From assembly GCA_964473155.1 (NCBI GenBank), contig CAYYNT010000120.1:1-5675 (forward strand): a stretch of 5,675 bases of DNA. Reading direction: 5' to 3'. This DNA comes from JAJFUG01 sp964473155. GTDB lineage: Bacteria; Gemmatimonadota; Glassbacteria; GWA2-58-10. Below, in pieces: positions 1 through 5,514 of the stretch. How positions within the stretch are numbered: the stretch's first letter is position 1; every line of letters starts with the position of its first letter. Under the pieces are notes generated by a model, which worked only from the letters and a program-made list of their open reading frames with translations, had not been told where the DNA came from and ran no database searches. Both the position numbers and the translations under genes were made by a program.

Positions 1-1652
1 CGTGGTGGATCACGGCCATGAGTTCGAGCATGTCCTCGATCGACATCACCGGCACAATGCTGAACGTCTCGATCCTGTACTTCATGGGCGTGCGCTCGTT
101 CTACTACAATATCTGGATGATAGGCGGGGTGGCGCTTATGTGCCACCTGGGGCGCTGGATACGCCGCTCCAACGTGGTGACCGCCGCGGAGTGGATGAGC
201 TTCCGTTTCGGCCAGGGCTGGGCCGGTGAGCTGCCCCGCCTGACCGTGGCGATTATCTCGATCGGCTCGCTGATCGGCTACGTGGCTTACGCTTTCGTGG
301 GGGTGGGCAAGTTCGTCTCGGTCTTCGCCCCGGCCCTGAGCGCGGACCCCACGCTCAACGCCCAGCTCTGGGGCGTGATGGTGATCCTGTTCACCGCGCT
401 CTACGCCGCCCTGGGCGGACTGTTCAGCGTGGCCTACGCCGATCTGATCCAGACTTTCATCCTGTTCCTGACCTCGCTGTACATAACGGTCATCGCTTTC
501 ATCAAAGTCAGCCCCGAGCTGATCGCCTCGCTCACGCCCTCCGGCTGGGACACGCTGCACCCCACCATGCGGATAGACTACATGCAGAATGTCTCCATGG
601 CGGGGTACCCTGAGGGAGCTTTCGCCCTGTTCATGCCCTGGGTCCTGATGTGGGGCTTTCAGTCCCTGCTCTCGTTTTTCAGCGGGCCGGGCATGGGGCC
701 GGGGACGCAGTTCATGCTGTCGACAAAATGCGCCCGCGATACCTGCAAGCAGGGCGCGGGCTACGAGCTGCTCACTTTCCCCAAGTGGACCCTGGTGGTG
801 GGGATAACCCTGCTCGCCCTGACCGCCTCGGACATCAACATCGCCGACACGGACATGGTCCTGCCGCGGATAATGAACTCGATCCTCCCGGCCGGGGTCA
901 AGGGTTTCGTGCTGGTGGGGTTCCTGGCGGCTTTCATGTCCGCGTTCTCGATTTCGATCAACAACGGGACCTCGTACGTGATCCAGGACATCTACATCCG
1001 CCACGTGCGTCCCGCGGCCAAAAGGAAAGAGTTCCTTGCCGCCACCTATATCAGCTCGGTGCTGTTCGTGGCCCTGGGGGTCTGGGTCGGCATGTCCATG
1101 CACAGCGTGCTCGAACTGGGGGTCTGGGTGTTCTCGGTCCTCAGCGGCAGCATGATCGTGCCCCTGGTGTTGCGCTGGTACTGGTGGCGCTTCAACGGCT
1201 GGGGCTTCTCCTGCGGCATGATCGCGGCGTTCTGCGTGGCCCTGGGGCAGAAGCTGGTCCAGCTTCACTGGGGTTATGTCTGGCCGGACTGGGCCTTCTA
1301 TTTCCTGATGTGCGGCGTGTCGCTTACAGTCTCCGTGCTGGTGACCCTGCTCACGCCCGCCACGGAACGCGGGACCCTGGTCGAGTTCTACCGCCGCACC
1401 CAGCCCTGGGGCCGCTGGAAACCGGTCAAGGCCGACCTTCTGCGCCTGGAACCGTCGCTCCGGCGCGAGAAGATGCTGCGGTACGACGCGATCAACTGCG
1501 TGGTCGGCGCGACAGCCCTGTTCTGCCTGAACATGATGCCGGTTTATTTCATGCTGCACAACTGGGTCATGTTCTCCCGTCTGGCGCTTGTCTTTGCGCT
1601 GGCCGCCGGAACGATGTATTTTACATGGTACAGGACGCTGCCCACGGATTGA
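1..1652 (+). CDS. Sodium:solute symporter (SSS family), 5'-truncated by window edge
   Basis: This is an integral membrane transporter of the SSS family (LeuT fold), which couples Na+ entry to uptake of a small solute such as a sugar, carboxylate or amino acid. The open frame runs through the left edge: codons from position 3 read WWITA before the first in-frame ATG at 18, so that ATG is internal and the true N-terminus lies outside. Visible family signatures are SSIDITGTM at 33-59, a GGLFSVAYADLIQ segment near 414-452, which matches the Na+-site helix region of SSS proteins, and AFMSAFSISINNGTSY followed by QDIY near 930-995. About 11 or 12 hydrophobic helices are visible over roughly 545 residues. 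The stop is TGA at 1650-1652. It is followed after 20 bp by an amidotransferase gene and then an SDR on the same strand, probably one operon. The family call is firm; the substrate is unknown. Confidence 0.93.
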   Translation, partial: WWITAMSSSMSSIDITGTMLNVSILYFMGVRSFYYNIWMIGGVALMCHLGRWIRRSNVVTAAEWMSFRFGQGWAGELPRLTVAIISIGSLIGYVAYAFVGVGKFVSVFAPALSADPTLNAQLWGVMVILFTALYAALGGLFSVAYADLIQTFILFLTSLYITVIAFIKVSPELIASLTPSGWDTLHPTMRIDYMQNVSMAGYPEGAFALFMPWVLMWGFQSLLSFFSGPGMGPGTQFMLSTKCARDTCKQGAGYELLTFPKWTLVVGITLLALTASDINIADTDMVLPRIMNSILPAGVKGFVLVGFLAAFMSAFSISINNGTSYVIQDIYIRHVRPAAKRKEFLAATYISSVLFVALGVWVGMSMHSVLELGVWVFSVLSGSMIVPLVLRWYWWRFNGWGFSCGMIAAFCVALGQKLVQLHWGYVWPDWAFYFLMCGVSLTVSVLVTLLTPATERGTLVEFYRRTQPWGRWKPVKADLLRLEPSLRREKMLRYDAINCVVGATALFCLNMMPVYFMLHNWVMFSRLALVFALAAGTMYFTWYRTLPTD

Positions 1653-1660
1653 TAACCGTC

Positions 1661-1666
1661 AGGGAG
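1661..1666 (+). promoter_or_regulatory. Ribosome binding site of the amidotransferase gene
   Basis: AGGGAG lies 6 bases before the ATG at 1673, inside the 20-bp gap after the symporter stop. It fixes the start of the amidotransferase and leaves no room for a separate promoter, which supports cotranscription. Confidence 0.8.
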
Positions 1667-1672
1667 TGATAT

Positions 1673-2398
1673 ATGGAAGATATTCTTGTCATACAGCAGG
1701 CGGAGCATGAGGACCCCGGCGTTTTCGCCGAGACCGCCGGGCGGCTGGATGTCGGTCTGCGAGTTGTCCGGGTCTGGCTGGGAGAATCCGTGCCGCGCAA
1801 TCCGGGAGCGCACCCGGCGGTGCTGATCATGGGCGGGGCGATGAATGTGGGTGAGGTGGAGCGCTATCCGTTCCTGGCGGATGAGATGAAACTCGTGCGC
1901 CAGTGCGTGGCCCGCCGCAAGCCCCTGATAGGCATCTGCCTGGGTTCTCAGCTCATCGCCGCCGCGCTGGGGGCGCGGGTCTACGCCGGGCCGGTGAAAG
2001 AGATCGGCTGGCATGCGCTTACGTTGACCCCCGAGGCACGGCGCGATCCGCTGTTCGAGGGTTTCCCTGATCAGCAGACAGTTTTCCAGTGGCACGGACA
2101 GACTTTCGACCTGCCCGCCGGCGCCCTGCGCCTGGCCGGATCGGCGGCGTTCCCCAACCAGGCCTACCGTCTGGGCGAATGCGCCTGGGGCATTCAGTAC
2201 CATCTGGAGACCACTGCCGCGCACGTGCGCGACTGGCTTGAGCGCGGGACTGATGAGTTGGCCGGACTGGACTATGTGGACCCGCGGGCCATTGTCCGGG
2301 ACATCCCGATTTACGAGCCGGTCTGCCGTCAGATGGCGGACAGCCTTTTCAGCCGCTTCATCCGCATCGCCCGGAACGCAGCCGAGGGAGGAAAATAA
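1673..2398 (+). CDS. Class I glutamine amidotransferase-like protein (GMP synthase GATase-domain type)
   Basis: This 241-aa cytosolic protein has the class I glutamine amidotransferase fold, which hydrolyses glutamine or a gamma-glutamyl compound through a Cys-His-Glu triad. Cys89 sits in the nucleophile elbow GICLGSQ. His177 and Glu179 lie in QYHLE, giving a complete triad. The oxyanion-hole strand reads LIMGGAM (51-57), and KEIGWHALTLTP (109-120) and QWHGQTFDLP (139-148) match the stand-alone GMP-synthase-like GATase subfamily. No synthetase domain is fused, and the length suits a free-standing enzyme. The last ~55 residues after the triad are less conserved in character. The start is set by AGGGAG six bases upstream. 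The gene sits between a symporter and an SDR, so it may process the imported solute; this is inference, and the physiological substrate is unknown. The triad makes an active enzyme likely. Confidence 0.9.
   Translation: MEDILVIQQAEHEDPGVFAETAGRLDVGLRVVRVWLGESVPRNPGAHPAVLIMGGAMNVGEVERYPFLADEMKLVRQCVARRKPLIGICLGSQLIAAALGARVYAGPVKEIGWHALTLTPEARRDPLFEGFPDQQTVFQWHGQTFDLPAGALRLAGSAAFPNQAYRLGECAWGIQYHLETTAAHVRDWLERGTDELAGLDYVDPRAIVRDIPIYEPVCRQMADSLFSRFIRIARNAAEGGK
2385..2391 (+). promoter_or_regulatory. Ribosome binding site of the SDR gene, inside the preceding CDS
   Basis: AGGGAGG lies within the final codons of the amidotransferase gene, 6 bases before the SDR ATG at 2398. With the TAATG stop/start overlap it indicates translational coupling of the two genes. 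Confidence 0.85.
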
Positions 2399-3180
2399 TG
2401 GGACAGCTCGAGGGCAGGACAGCAATCGTTACCGGCGGCGGCACGGGGATCGGGCGGGCCATCGCGCTGCGGTTCGCCGAGGAGGGCTGCCGCGTGGTTG
2501 TCTGCGGACGGCGCATGGACAAGCTGGACGAAACCGTGTCCGCGGCTGGCGAACTGGCGGAAAGGCTCACCGCCCTGCCCTGCGACCTCACCGACCGGGC
2601 GCAGATTCAGGGTCTTGTTAAGACCGTGGTGGAGCGTCTGGGCGGGGTGGATATCCTGGTGAACAACGCCGGCGCGATGCGTTTCGCCGACCTGGCCGCG
2701 GCCGGGGACGACATGTTCGACCTGCTGATGGAGACCAATGTCCGCTCGGTCTGGCACTTGTGCCAGGCGGTTATCCCGCACATGAAAGCCCGCGGCGGCG
2801 GCTCGATAGTCACTATCAGTTCCGTGGCGGGGCTGAAAGCCATGAGCGGGTCGGGCCTCTACTGCATGAGCAAGGCCGCGGTGCAGATGATCAGCCAGAC
2901 CCTGGCCCTGGAGCACGCGGCGGACCAGATACGGGTCAATGTTGTCTGCCCGGCCCTGGTGGAGCAGACCGAGTTGGCCGAGCCGATAGTGGGGAAAGAG
3001 AACATGCAGGCCTTTTACGACAAGCTGCGCGCCAGCCACCCTCTTGGCCGCAACGGCCGCCCGGCGGACATCGCGGAGGCCGTGCTTTACTTTGCCGGAG
3101 AGGCCAGCGCCTGGACCACCGGGGCAATATTGCCGGTGGACGGCGGCCGGATGCTCACCAGCGCCAGGCCGAAGTTGTGA
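2398..3180 (+). CDS. Classical short-chain dehydrogenase/reductase (SDR)
   Basis: This 260-aa NAD(P)-dependent oxidoreductase has the single-domain Rossmann fold. The cofactor-binding motif TGGGTGIG is at 12-19 and NNAG is at 89-92. The catalytic tetrad is complete: Asn114, Ser142, Tyr155 and Lys159 (YCMSK). The C-terminal GAILPVDGG segment is also typical. CGRR at 36-39, with basic residues just after the second strand, would favour NADP(H); this is inference from classical SDR rules. The loop after the active site reads NVVCPAL, where the usual PG is PA, a minor variation. Length is typical of FabG-like SDRs, but the protein should not be called FabG: there is no fatty-acid synthesis neighbour, and it is coupled to an amidotransferase and a symporter. 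It probably oxidises or reduces an alcohol or ketone group on the imported compound. The start is supported by AGGGAGG and by the one-base overlap with the upstream stop. Confidence 0.93.
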   Translation: MGQLEGRTAIVTGGGTGIGRAIALRFAEEGCRVVVCGRRMDKLDETVSAAGELAERLTALPCDLTDRAQIQGLVKTVVERLGGVDILVNNAGAMRFADLAAAGDDMFDLLMETNVRSVWHLCQAVIPHMKARGGGSIVTISSVAGLKAMSGSGLYCMSKAAVQMISQTLALEHAADQIRVNVVCPALVEQTELAEPIVGKENMQAFYDKLRASHPLGRNGRPADIAEAVLYFAGEASAWTTGAILPVDGGRMLTSARPKL

Positions 3181-3506
3181 GGAAAAAGAGAAATTGATTT
3201 ATGCACAACGTCTTTATTAGTTGCTCATATTTTTCGAGTGCACAAGGATTGTATATTAAGTTGGGGACAAGGCCGTTGCAGAGGCACGGTGCACCGTGCC
3301 CCTACAGAACTGCTTTTATTTCAATTGGTTAGAGATTGCATCAATTTGCAAAGAGCAAAATCGGGGACTTTTGGGACAGCCCCCTACGCCGAAATTGATA
3401 ATTTTTCGGAGAATTCCTGGAAATATCTGCTGCGTCTTCAATACTCGTATGCGCAATTACTTTTGTCGCTATGTATAGTATCATTTTTATCTGTCGGTGA
3501 CTTGCT
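3181..3506. other. AT-rich non-coding spacer with a repeat, between the SDR and the hicBA region
   Basis: This stretch of about 326 bp separates the + strand operon from the convergent - strand genes. Hand counts of three 60-base lines give 33-37% GC, against about 72% in a line of the SDR gene. It holds repeat copy A (3281-3383) and a weak 6-bp inverted repeat CCGAAA/TTTCGG (3389-3409). No convincing rho-independent terminator follows the SDR stop. Open frames here use a GTG or internal ATG, have no family signature and run across the repeat, so I call no gene. The composition suggests insertion of foreign or mobile DNA. Confidence 0.75.
3281..3383 (+). repeat. Palindrome-containing repeat, copy A (left end degraded, right inverted end present)
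   Basis: It starts with an 18-bp perfect palindrome GGCACGGTGCACCGTGCC (3283-3300); one more outer pair fits, with one mismatch between. Positions 3283-3333 match 5625-5675 at 49 of 51 bases. The copy ends with GACTTTTGGGACAGCCCC (3366-3383), the exact reverse complement of the 18 bases at 5599-5616 that open copy B. Together the copies look like a small non-autonomous element with terminal inverted repeats. The expected left terminus is not recognisable before 3281, so copy A is truncated or diverged on that side. Confidence 0.85.
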
Positions 3507-3564
3507 TTAGATCGCCTCGAAGCGGGCGCAGTGGCGAATCTTAACGCTCTCGTCCTGCTTGCAG
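3507..3564 (-). pseudogene. Duplicated 3' end fragment of the 93-aa Cys-rich gene
   Basis: These 58 bases match 4163-4220, the 3' end of the neighbouring 93-aa gene, at 55 of 58 positions. On the - strand they encode CKQDESVKIRHCARFEAI followed by TAA, identical in protein to the intact gene's last 18 residues. The three differences are GTG/GTT, CGA/CGC and TTT/TTC, all synonymous. Homology stops exactly at the stop codon on one side and just before the codon for Cys76 on the other. No start codon or ribosome binding site precedes it. It lies 17 bp beyond the hicA stop and in the same frame as hicA. It is either a remnant of a truncated paralogue or one arm of a recombination (att-like) duplication around hicBA. 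Confidence 0.85.
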
Positions 3565-3581
3565 TCCTTGCGTAAGCGGGA

Positions 3582-3815
3582 CTACCTGCATTCCGCCAAC
3601 AATTCGAAATAGCGTTCCCTTGTAAGCCCCGCAGTCCGCATATTTGCCATTATTATGTCCCGGTCCACCTGACCGTATTTGGGAATCACCACTGGCCGAT
3701 CCACTCCTGGTTTCACGTAAAGCCTGTGGCTTCCCTCTTCACGTTCCATGGTGAAGCCGGACTTTCGGAAAATACAGTCCAGCACTCTCCAGTGCACCGC
3801 GCTCAAGCGAGGCAT
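3582..3815 (-). CDS. hicA: HicA-family mRNA interferase toxin
   Basis: This 77-aa protein belongs to the HicA (YcfA-like) toxin family, small double-stranded-RNA-binding-like folds that cleave mRNA when free of HicB. The hallmark GSHRLY at 28-33 holds the catalytic His30. It is followed by PVVIPKYG and MRTAGLTRERYFELL, which match the subfamily that has IPKY where others have IPxH. Length is normal for the family. The ATG at 3815 overlaps the end of hicB by 13 bases, so the toxin is probably translated by coupling to its antitoxin; the only upstream Shine-Dalgarno-like sequence is a weak GGA. The stop is TAG at 3584-3582. After 17 bases comes a duplicated 3' fragment of the neighbouring 93-aa gene in the same frame. 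The toxin appears intact. Family assignment is firm; activity is inferred. Confidence 0.9.
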   Translation of the reverse strand: MPRLSAVHWRVLDCIFRKSGFTMEREEGSHRLYVKPGVDRPVVIPKYGQVDRDIIMANMRTAGLTRERYFELLAECR

Positions 3816-4123
3816 GCTACCGGTTCCATACTTACAGTGAACGGAATGGGAACTTCAATGAAACCGAGGGCTTTATCCTCCTGCACGCCCCCTGTTGAAA
3901 AATCCGGCCTGAAACCGCAGTCTTTCAGCACCTGGTCCAGAGTCCCACGCTCGAAACACGAGGCCAGGAACAGGCTCACCGCCTCTTTCAGGTTCGCCTC
4001 CGCCTCTTCGCGGCTGGCTCCCTGCGAAAAAACATCCAGAGCCGGGCAGCCCGCCACGTGCCATTTCCTCTTTTGCTTCACCGTGAACGGCAGCTTGAGG
4101 TAAAAAGTCACGCGTGTTTCCAT
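3803..4123 (-). CDS. hicB: HicB-family antitoxin
   Basis: This is a 106-aa antitoxin of the HicB family, which binds and blocks HicA and often represses its own operon. The N-terminal half carries the partial RNase H-like HicB fold: WHVAGCPALDVFSQGAS (about 21-37) followed by REEAEANLKEAVSLFL. The C-terminal part (CFERGTLDQVLKDCGF and then EVPIPF) is of the type without an evident ribbon-helix-helix or HTH DNA-binding domain, so autoregulation is not evident. The ATG at 4123 is preferred over an in-frame TTG at 4138 because GGAGG lies just ahead of the ATG and would fall inside the longer version. Order is antitoxin first, toxin second, with a 13-base overlap. The start lies 39 bases after the stop of the 93-aa gene, so readthrough transcription from that gene is possible. 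Confidence 0.9.
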   Translation of the reverse strand: METRVTFYLKLPFTVKQKRKWHVAGCPALDVFSQGASREEAEANLKEAVSLFLASCFERGTLDQVLKDCGFRPDFSTGGVQEDKALGFIEVPIPFTVSMEPVACLA

Positions 4124-4125
4124 CG

Positions 4126-4132
4126 CTCCTCC
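4126..4132 (-). promoter_or_regulatory. Ribosome binding site of hicB
   Basis: On the - strand GGAGGAG ends two bases before the ATG at 4123; counted from GGAGG the gap is four bases. It decides the hicB start in favour of ATG over the upstream in-frame TTG. Confidence 0.75.
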
Positions 4133-4162
4133 GTACAAAAGTTTTTCTCACCGCGCCGGTTC

Positions 4163-4220
4163 TTAGATCGCCTCAAATCGGGCGCAGTGGCGAATCTTCA
4201 CGCTCTCGTCCTGCTTGCAG
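4163..4220 (-). repeat. Direct repeat arm: 3' end of the 93-aa gene, duplicated at 3507-3564
   Basis: This is the intact-gene copy of the 58-bp direct repeat (55 of 58 identical to 3507-3564, same orientation). The two arms bracket 598 bp holding only hicBA and short flanks. The repeat begins exactly at the stop codon TAA. Confidence 0.85.
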
Positions 4221-4444
4221 GTGTTGATGCAGAGCGCGCACATCGGGTTGCAGCGCTCGGGCGGGCGCTCCACCAGCACAATCGCCTCAGGATCGCGCAA
4301 CAGGCGCTTGTGCTCCGTGCGCAGGCTGTCGCCCACCCGCGAAAGCTCCTCCATCTCGCGGCGCAGCTCCTGGCGGTGAATCATCACCCGCTGGCGCAAC
4401 TCCTCCAGTTCATGTTCCAGCGTTTTTTTCTTATCCGGCCGCAT
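4163..4444 (-). CDS. Small coiled-coil protein with C-terminal Cys cluster, unknown function
   Basis: This 93-aa protein is one I do not recognise. Residues 4-50 are highly charged with heptad-like spacing (ELEELRQRV, ELRREMEEL) and should form a coiled coil or long helix. Residues 65-93 hold five cysteines, Cys65, 69, 72, 76 and 87 (C-x3-C-x2-C-x3-C-x10-C), a likely Zn or Fe-S binding module ending in HCARFEAI. No signal peptide or membrane segment is visible, so it is probably cytosolic. The ATG at 4444 has no clear Shine-Dalgarno, and internal ATGs (Met21, Met31) are possible alternatives. That the frame is real is supported by the second copy of its 3' end at 3507-3564, which differs only at synonymous sites. 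It lies 39 bp upstream of hicB on the same strand. The cysteines might serve redox sensing or nucleic-acid binding; this is speculation. Confidence 0.72.
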   Translation of the reverse strand: MRPDKKKTLEHELEELRQRVMIHRQELRREMEELSRVGDSLRTEHKRLLRDPEAIVLVERPPERCNPMCALCINTCKQDESVKIRHCARFEAI

Positions 4445-4472
4445 CGCGGACCATCCACAGGCAAAGCCTTGC

Positions 4473-4493
4473 CGGACCGGCGCCCCCGGTCCG
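4473..4493. other. GC-rich hairpin upstream of the 93-aa gene
   Basis: CGGACCGG and CCGGTCCG form a perfect 8-bp stem with a 5-base loop. An adjoining smaller inverted repeat, GGCAA/TTGCC (4460-4473), shares one base with it. The hairpin lies in the spacer between the divergent 93-aa and MBL genes, about 30 bases before the - strand ATG. No T-run follows, so a terminator is doubtful; a 5' UTR structure or simple repeat is possible. Between this and the promoter at 4648 I see nothing else. Confidence 0.5.
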
Positions 4494-4647
4494 CCGGGAC
4501 ATCTTCTCCTTTCTCCGCTCGCTCACAGCCGCAGGCGCCGCTGTCCGTTAAAGCGCCCGCCCCTTATCCTTCATACCTGGCTCATTTTCAACATAATCGA
4601 CAGGAAGAAAAAAGTCACGCAAATGAGAGCATCTTCGGCCGCTCCCC

Positions 4648-4677
4648 TTGACACGGACACCCCGCGCCGCCTATTCT
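4648..4677 (+). promoter_or_regulatory. Sigma70-like promoter for the MBL-fold hydrolase gene
   Basis: A perfect TTGACA -35 box (4648-4653) is followed after 18 bases by TATTCT (4672-4677, four of six to TATAAT). Transcription would begin near 4684, giving a leader of about 50 bases before the ATG at 4733. It shows that the in-frame ATG at 4679, which lies next to the -10 box, is not the start. Confidence 0.6.
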
Positions 4678-4720
4678 AATGCGTCATGCCGGTGTTGTGG
4701 ACGTTTCATCCGTGAAGGGA

Positions 4721-4726
4721 AGGGAG
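4721..4726 (+). promoter_or_regulatory. Ribosome binding site that sets the MBL hydrolase start
   Basis: AGGGAG lies 6 bases before the ATG at 4733, the same motif and spacing as for the amidotransferase gene. It favours 4733 over the longer in-frame ATG at 4679. Confidence 0.8.
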
Positions 4727-4732
4727 AATAAC

Positions 4733-5374
4733 ATGCTATTCGAACAGGTCAGGACCGGCGGCGACCGCAATTTCGGCTACTTCCTGGCCGAGGGTCCGGG
4801 CGGCTGCGCCGCCGTGGTCGACCCCTCCGGCGCGCCGGAGCTGTTTTTCGAGCTGCTTGACAATCACCGCTGCGAGCTTAAATACGTGATCTGCACGCAC
4901 GACCATCACGACCACACCGGCGGGATAAAGGAGCTGGCCCGCCGCAGCCAGGCCCTGATCGTGATGCACAAGCTGACCGGAGACCGCGCCGACCTGCCGG
5001 TGGAGGACGGCGAGGTGCTGGACCTGTGCCGCCTCAAGCTGAAAATTATCCACACTCCAGGCCACACCGAGGACTGTATCTGCATCCTGGCCGGGGATAT
5101 CCTCATTACCGGAGACACACTGTTCGTGGGCAAGGTCGGCGGCACCGACCTGGGCGCGGGCGCGCGGGCCGAGTACGACAGCCTGCACAACAAAATCCTC
5201 ACCCTGCCCGATGAGACGAAAATCTTTCCGGGCCATGACTACGGGATCGCCCCGAGCTCGACAGTCGGGAACGAGCGCCGGACCAACCCGTTCCTGCTCT
5301 GCCGCAGCTTCGAGGAGTTCGTGGACCTCAAGGCCAACTGGGCCGAGTACAAGCGCACGCACGGGATCAAGTGA
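4733..5374 (+). CDS. MBL-fold metallohydrolase, glyoxalase II / ETHE1 type
   Basis: This 213-aa soluble enzyme has the metallo-beta-lactamase fold. The metal ligands are complete: THDHHDH at 55-61 (His56, His58, Asp60, His61), His111 in HTPGHT, Asp128 in TGDTLF and His168 in FPGHDYG. The pattern fits hydroxyacylglutathione hydrolase-like thioester hydrolases and also persulfide dioxygenase (ETHE1). GGTDLGAG, HNKILTLPDETKIFPGHDYG and the STVGNERRTNP tail resemble ETHE1-like members, but no rhodanese domain or sulfur gene is nearby, so I leave it unspecific. Length is close to short members of the family. The chosen start (MLFEQV) follows AGGGAG and begins the first beta strand; an 18-residue extension back to 4679 would overlap the promoter. 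It appears to be a single-gene transcript. Family is certain, substrate unknown. Confidence 0.92.
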   Translation: MLFEQVRTGGDRNFGYFLAEGPGGCAAVVDPSGAPELFFELLDNHRCELKYVICTHDHHDHTGGIKELARRSQALIVMHKLTGDRADLPVEDGEVLDLCRLKLKIIHTPGHTEDCICILAGDILITGDTLFVGKVGGTDLGAGARAEYDSLHNKILTLPDETKIFPGHDYGIAPSSTVGNERRTNPFLLCRSFEEFVDLKANWAEYKRTHGIK

Positions 5375-5384
5375 ACCGGCCCCG

Positions 5385-5406
5385 GTGCTGTTTTAATAAA
5401 CGGCAC
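5385..5406 (+). terminator. Possible terminator hairpin after the MBL gene
   Basis: GTGCTGTTT and AAACGGCAC form a 9-bp stem with one G-T pair around a TAAT loop, starting 10 bases after the stop codon. A T-rich stretch (TTTTCTT, 5414-5420) follows, but 7 bases beyond the stem rather than directly. It is therefore a weak rho-independent candidate. Confidence 0.45.
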
Positions 5407-5447
5407 GGCGGCGTTTTCTTGATTTATTGAATTAAGGCCCTCCCGGT

Positions 5448-5466
5448 CTCCCTGTCAATAAGGGAG
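5448..5466. other. Short hairpin in the 3' spacer
   Basis: CTCCCT and AGGGAG pair around a 7-base loop. The surrounding spacer repeats CCGGTCTCCC at 5443-5452 and 5474-5483. No T-run follows on the + strand. It may be a secondary terminator structure or repeat debris. Confidence 0.35.
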
Positions 5467-5514
5467 GAACGGCCGGTCTCCCGGCGGGGCCGGAACATCC
5501 AGGCATGTCGCTGT

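Noticed and set aside
650..1669. + strand open frame (339 codons) inside the symporter gene
   Set aside because: It is out of frame with the symporter, Arg/Gly-rich with no hydrophobic pattern; typical GC-driven shadow.
1544..2425. Long - strand open frame (293 codons) opposite the amidotransferase gene
   Set aside because: It is antisense to a gene with a complete catalytic triad, has no family signature, and is explained by high GC and few stop codons.
2329..3039. Long - strand open frame (236 codons) opposite the SDR
   Set aside because: It is antisense to a clear SDR with all motifs; composition is His/Gln/Arg-rich as expected of a shadow frame.
3238..3510. 90-codon + strand open frame in the AT-rich spacer
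   Set aside because: It uses a GTG start without a ribosome binding site, crosses the palindromic repeat and ends in the gene-end fragment; no recognisable domain.
3507..4220. CRISPR-like or integron attC reading of the two 58-bp direct repeats
   Set aside because: There are only two copies, they are 598 bp apart, encode a protein end and show no attC-type inverted core sites.
4102..4620. 12-bp match AAAAAGTCACGC at 4102-4113 and 4609-4620
   Set aside because: About one 12-bp match is expected by chance in a window of this size, and nothing extends it.
4058..4651. 197-codon + strand open frame opposite hicB and the Cys-rich gene
   Set aside because: It is antisense to genes supported by family motifs and by the duplicated 3' end.
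4679..4732. Longer N-terminus for the MBL hydrolase from ATG 4679
   Set aside because: It abuts the -10 box and has no ribosome binding site, while 4733 has AGGGAG at ideal distance and begins the conserved fold.
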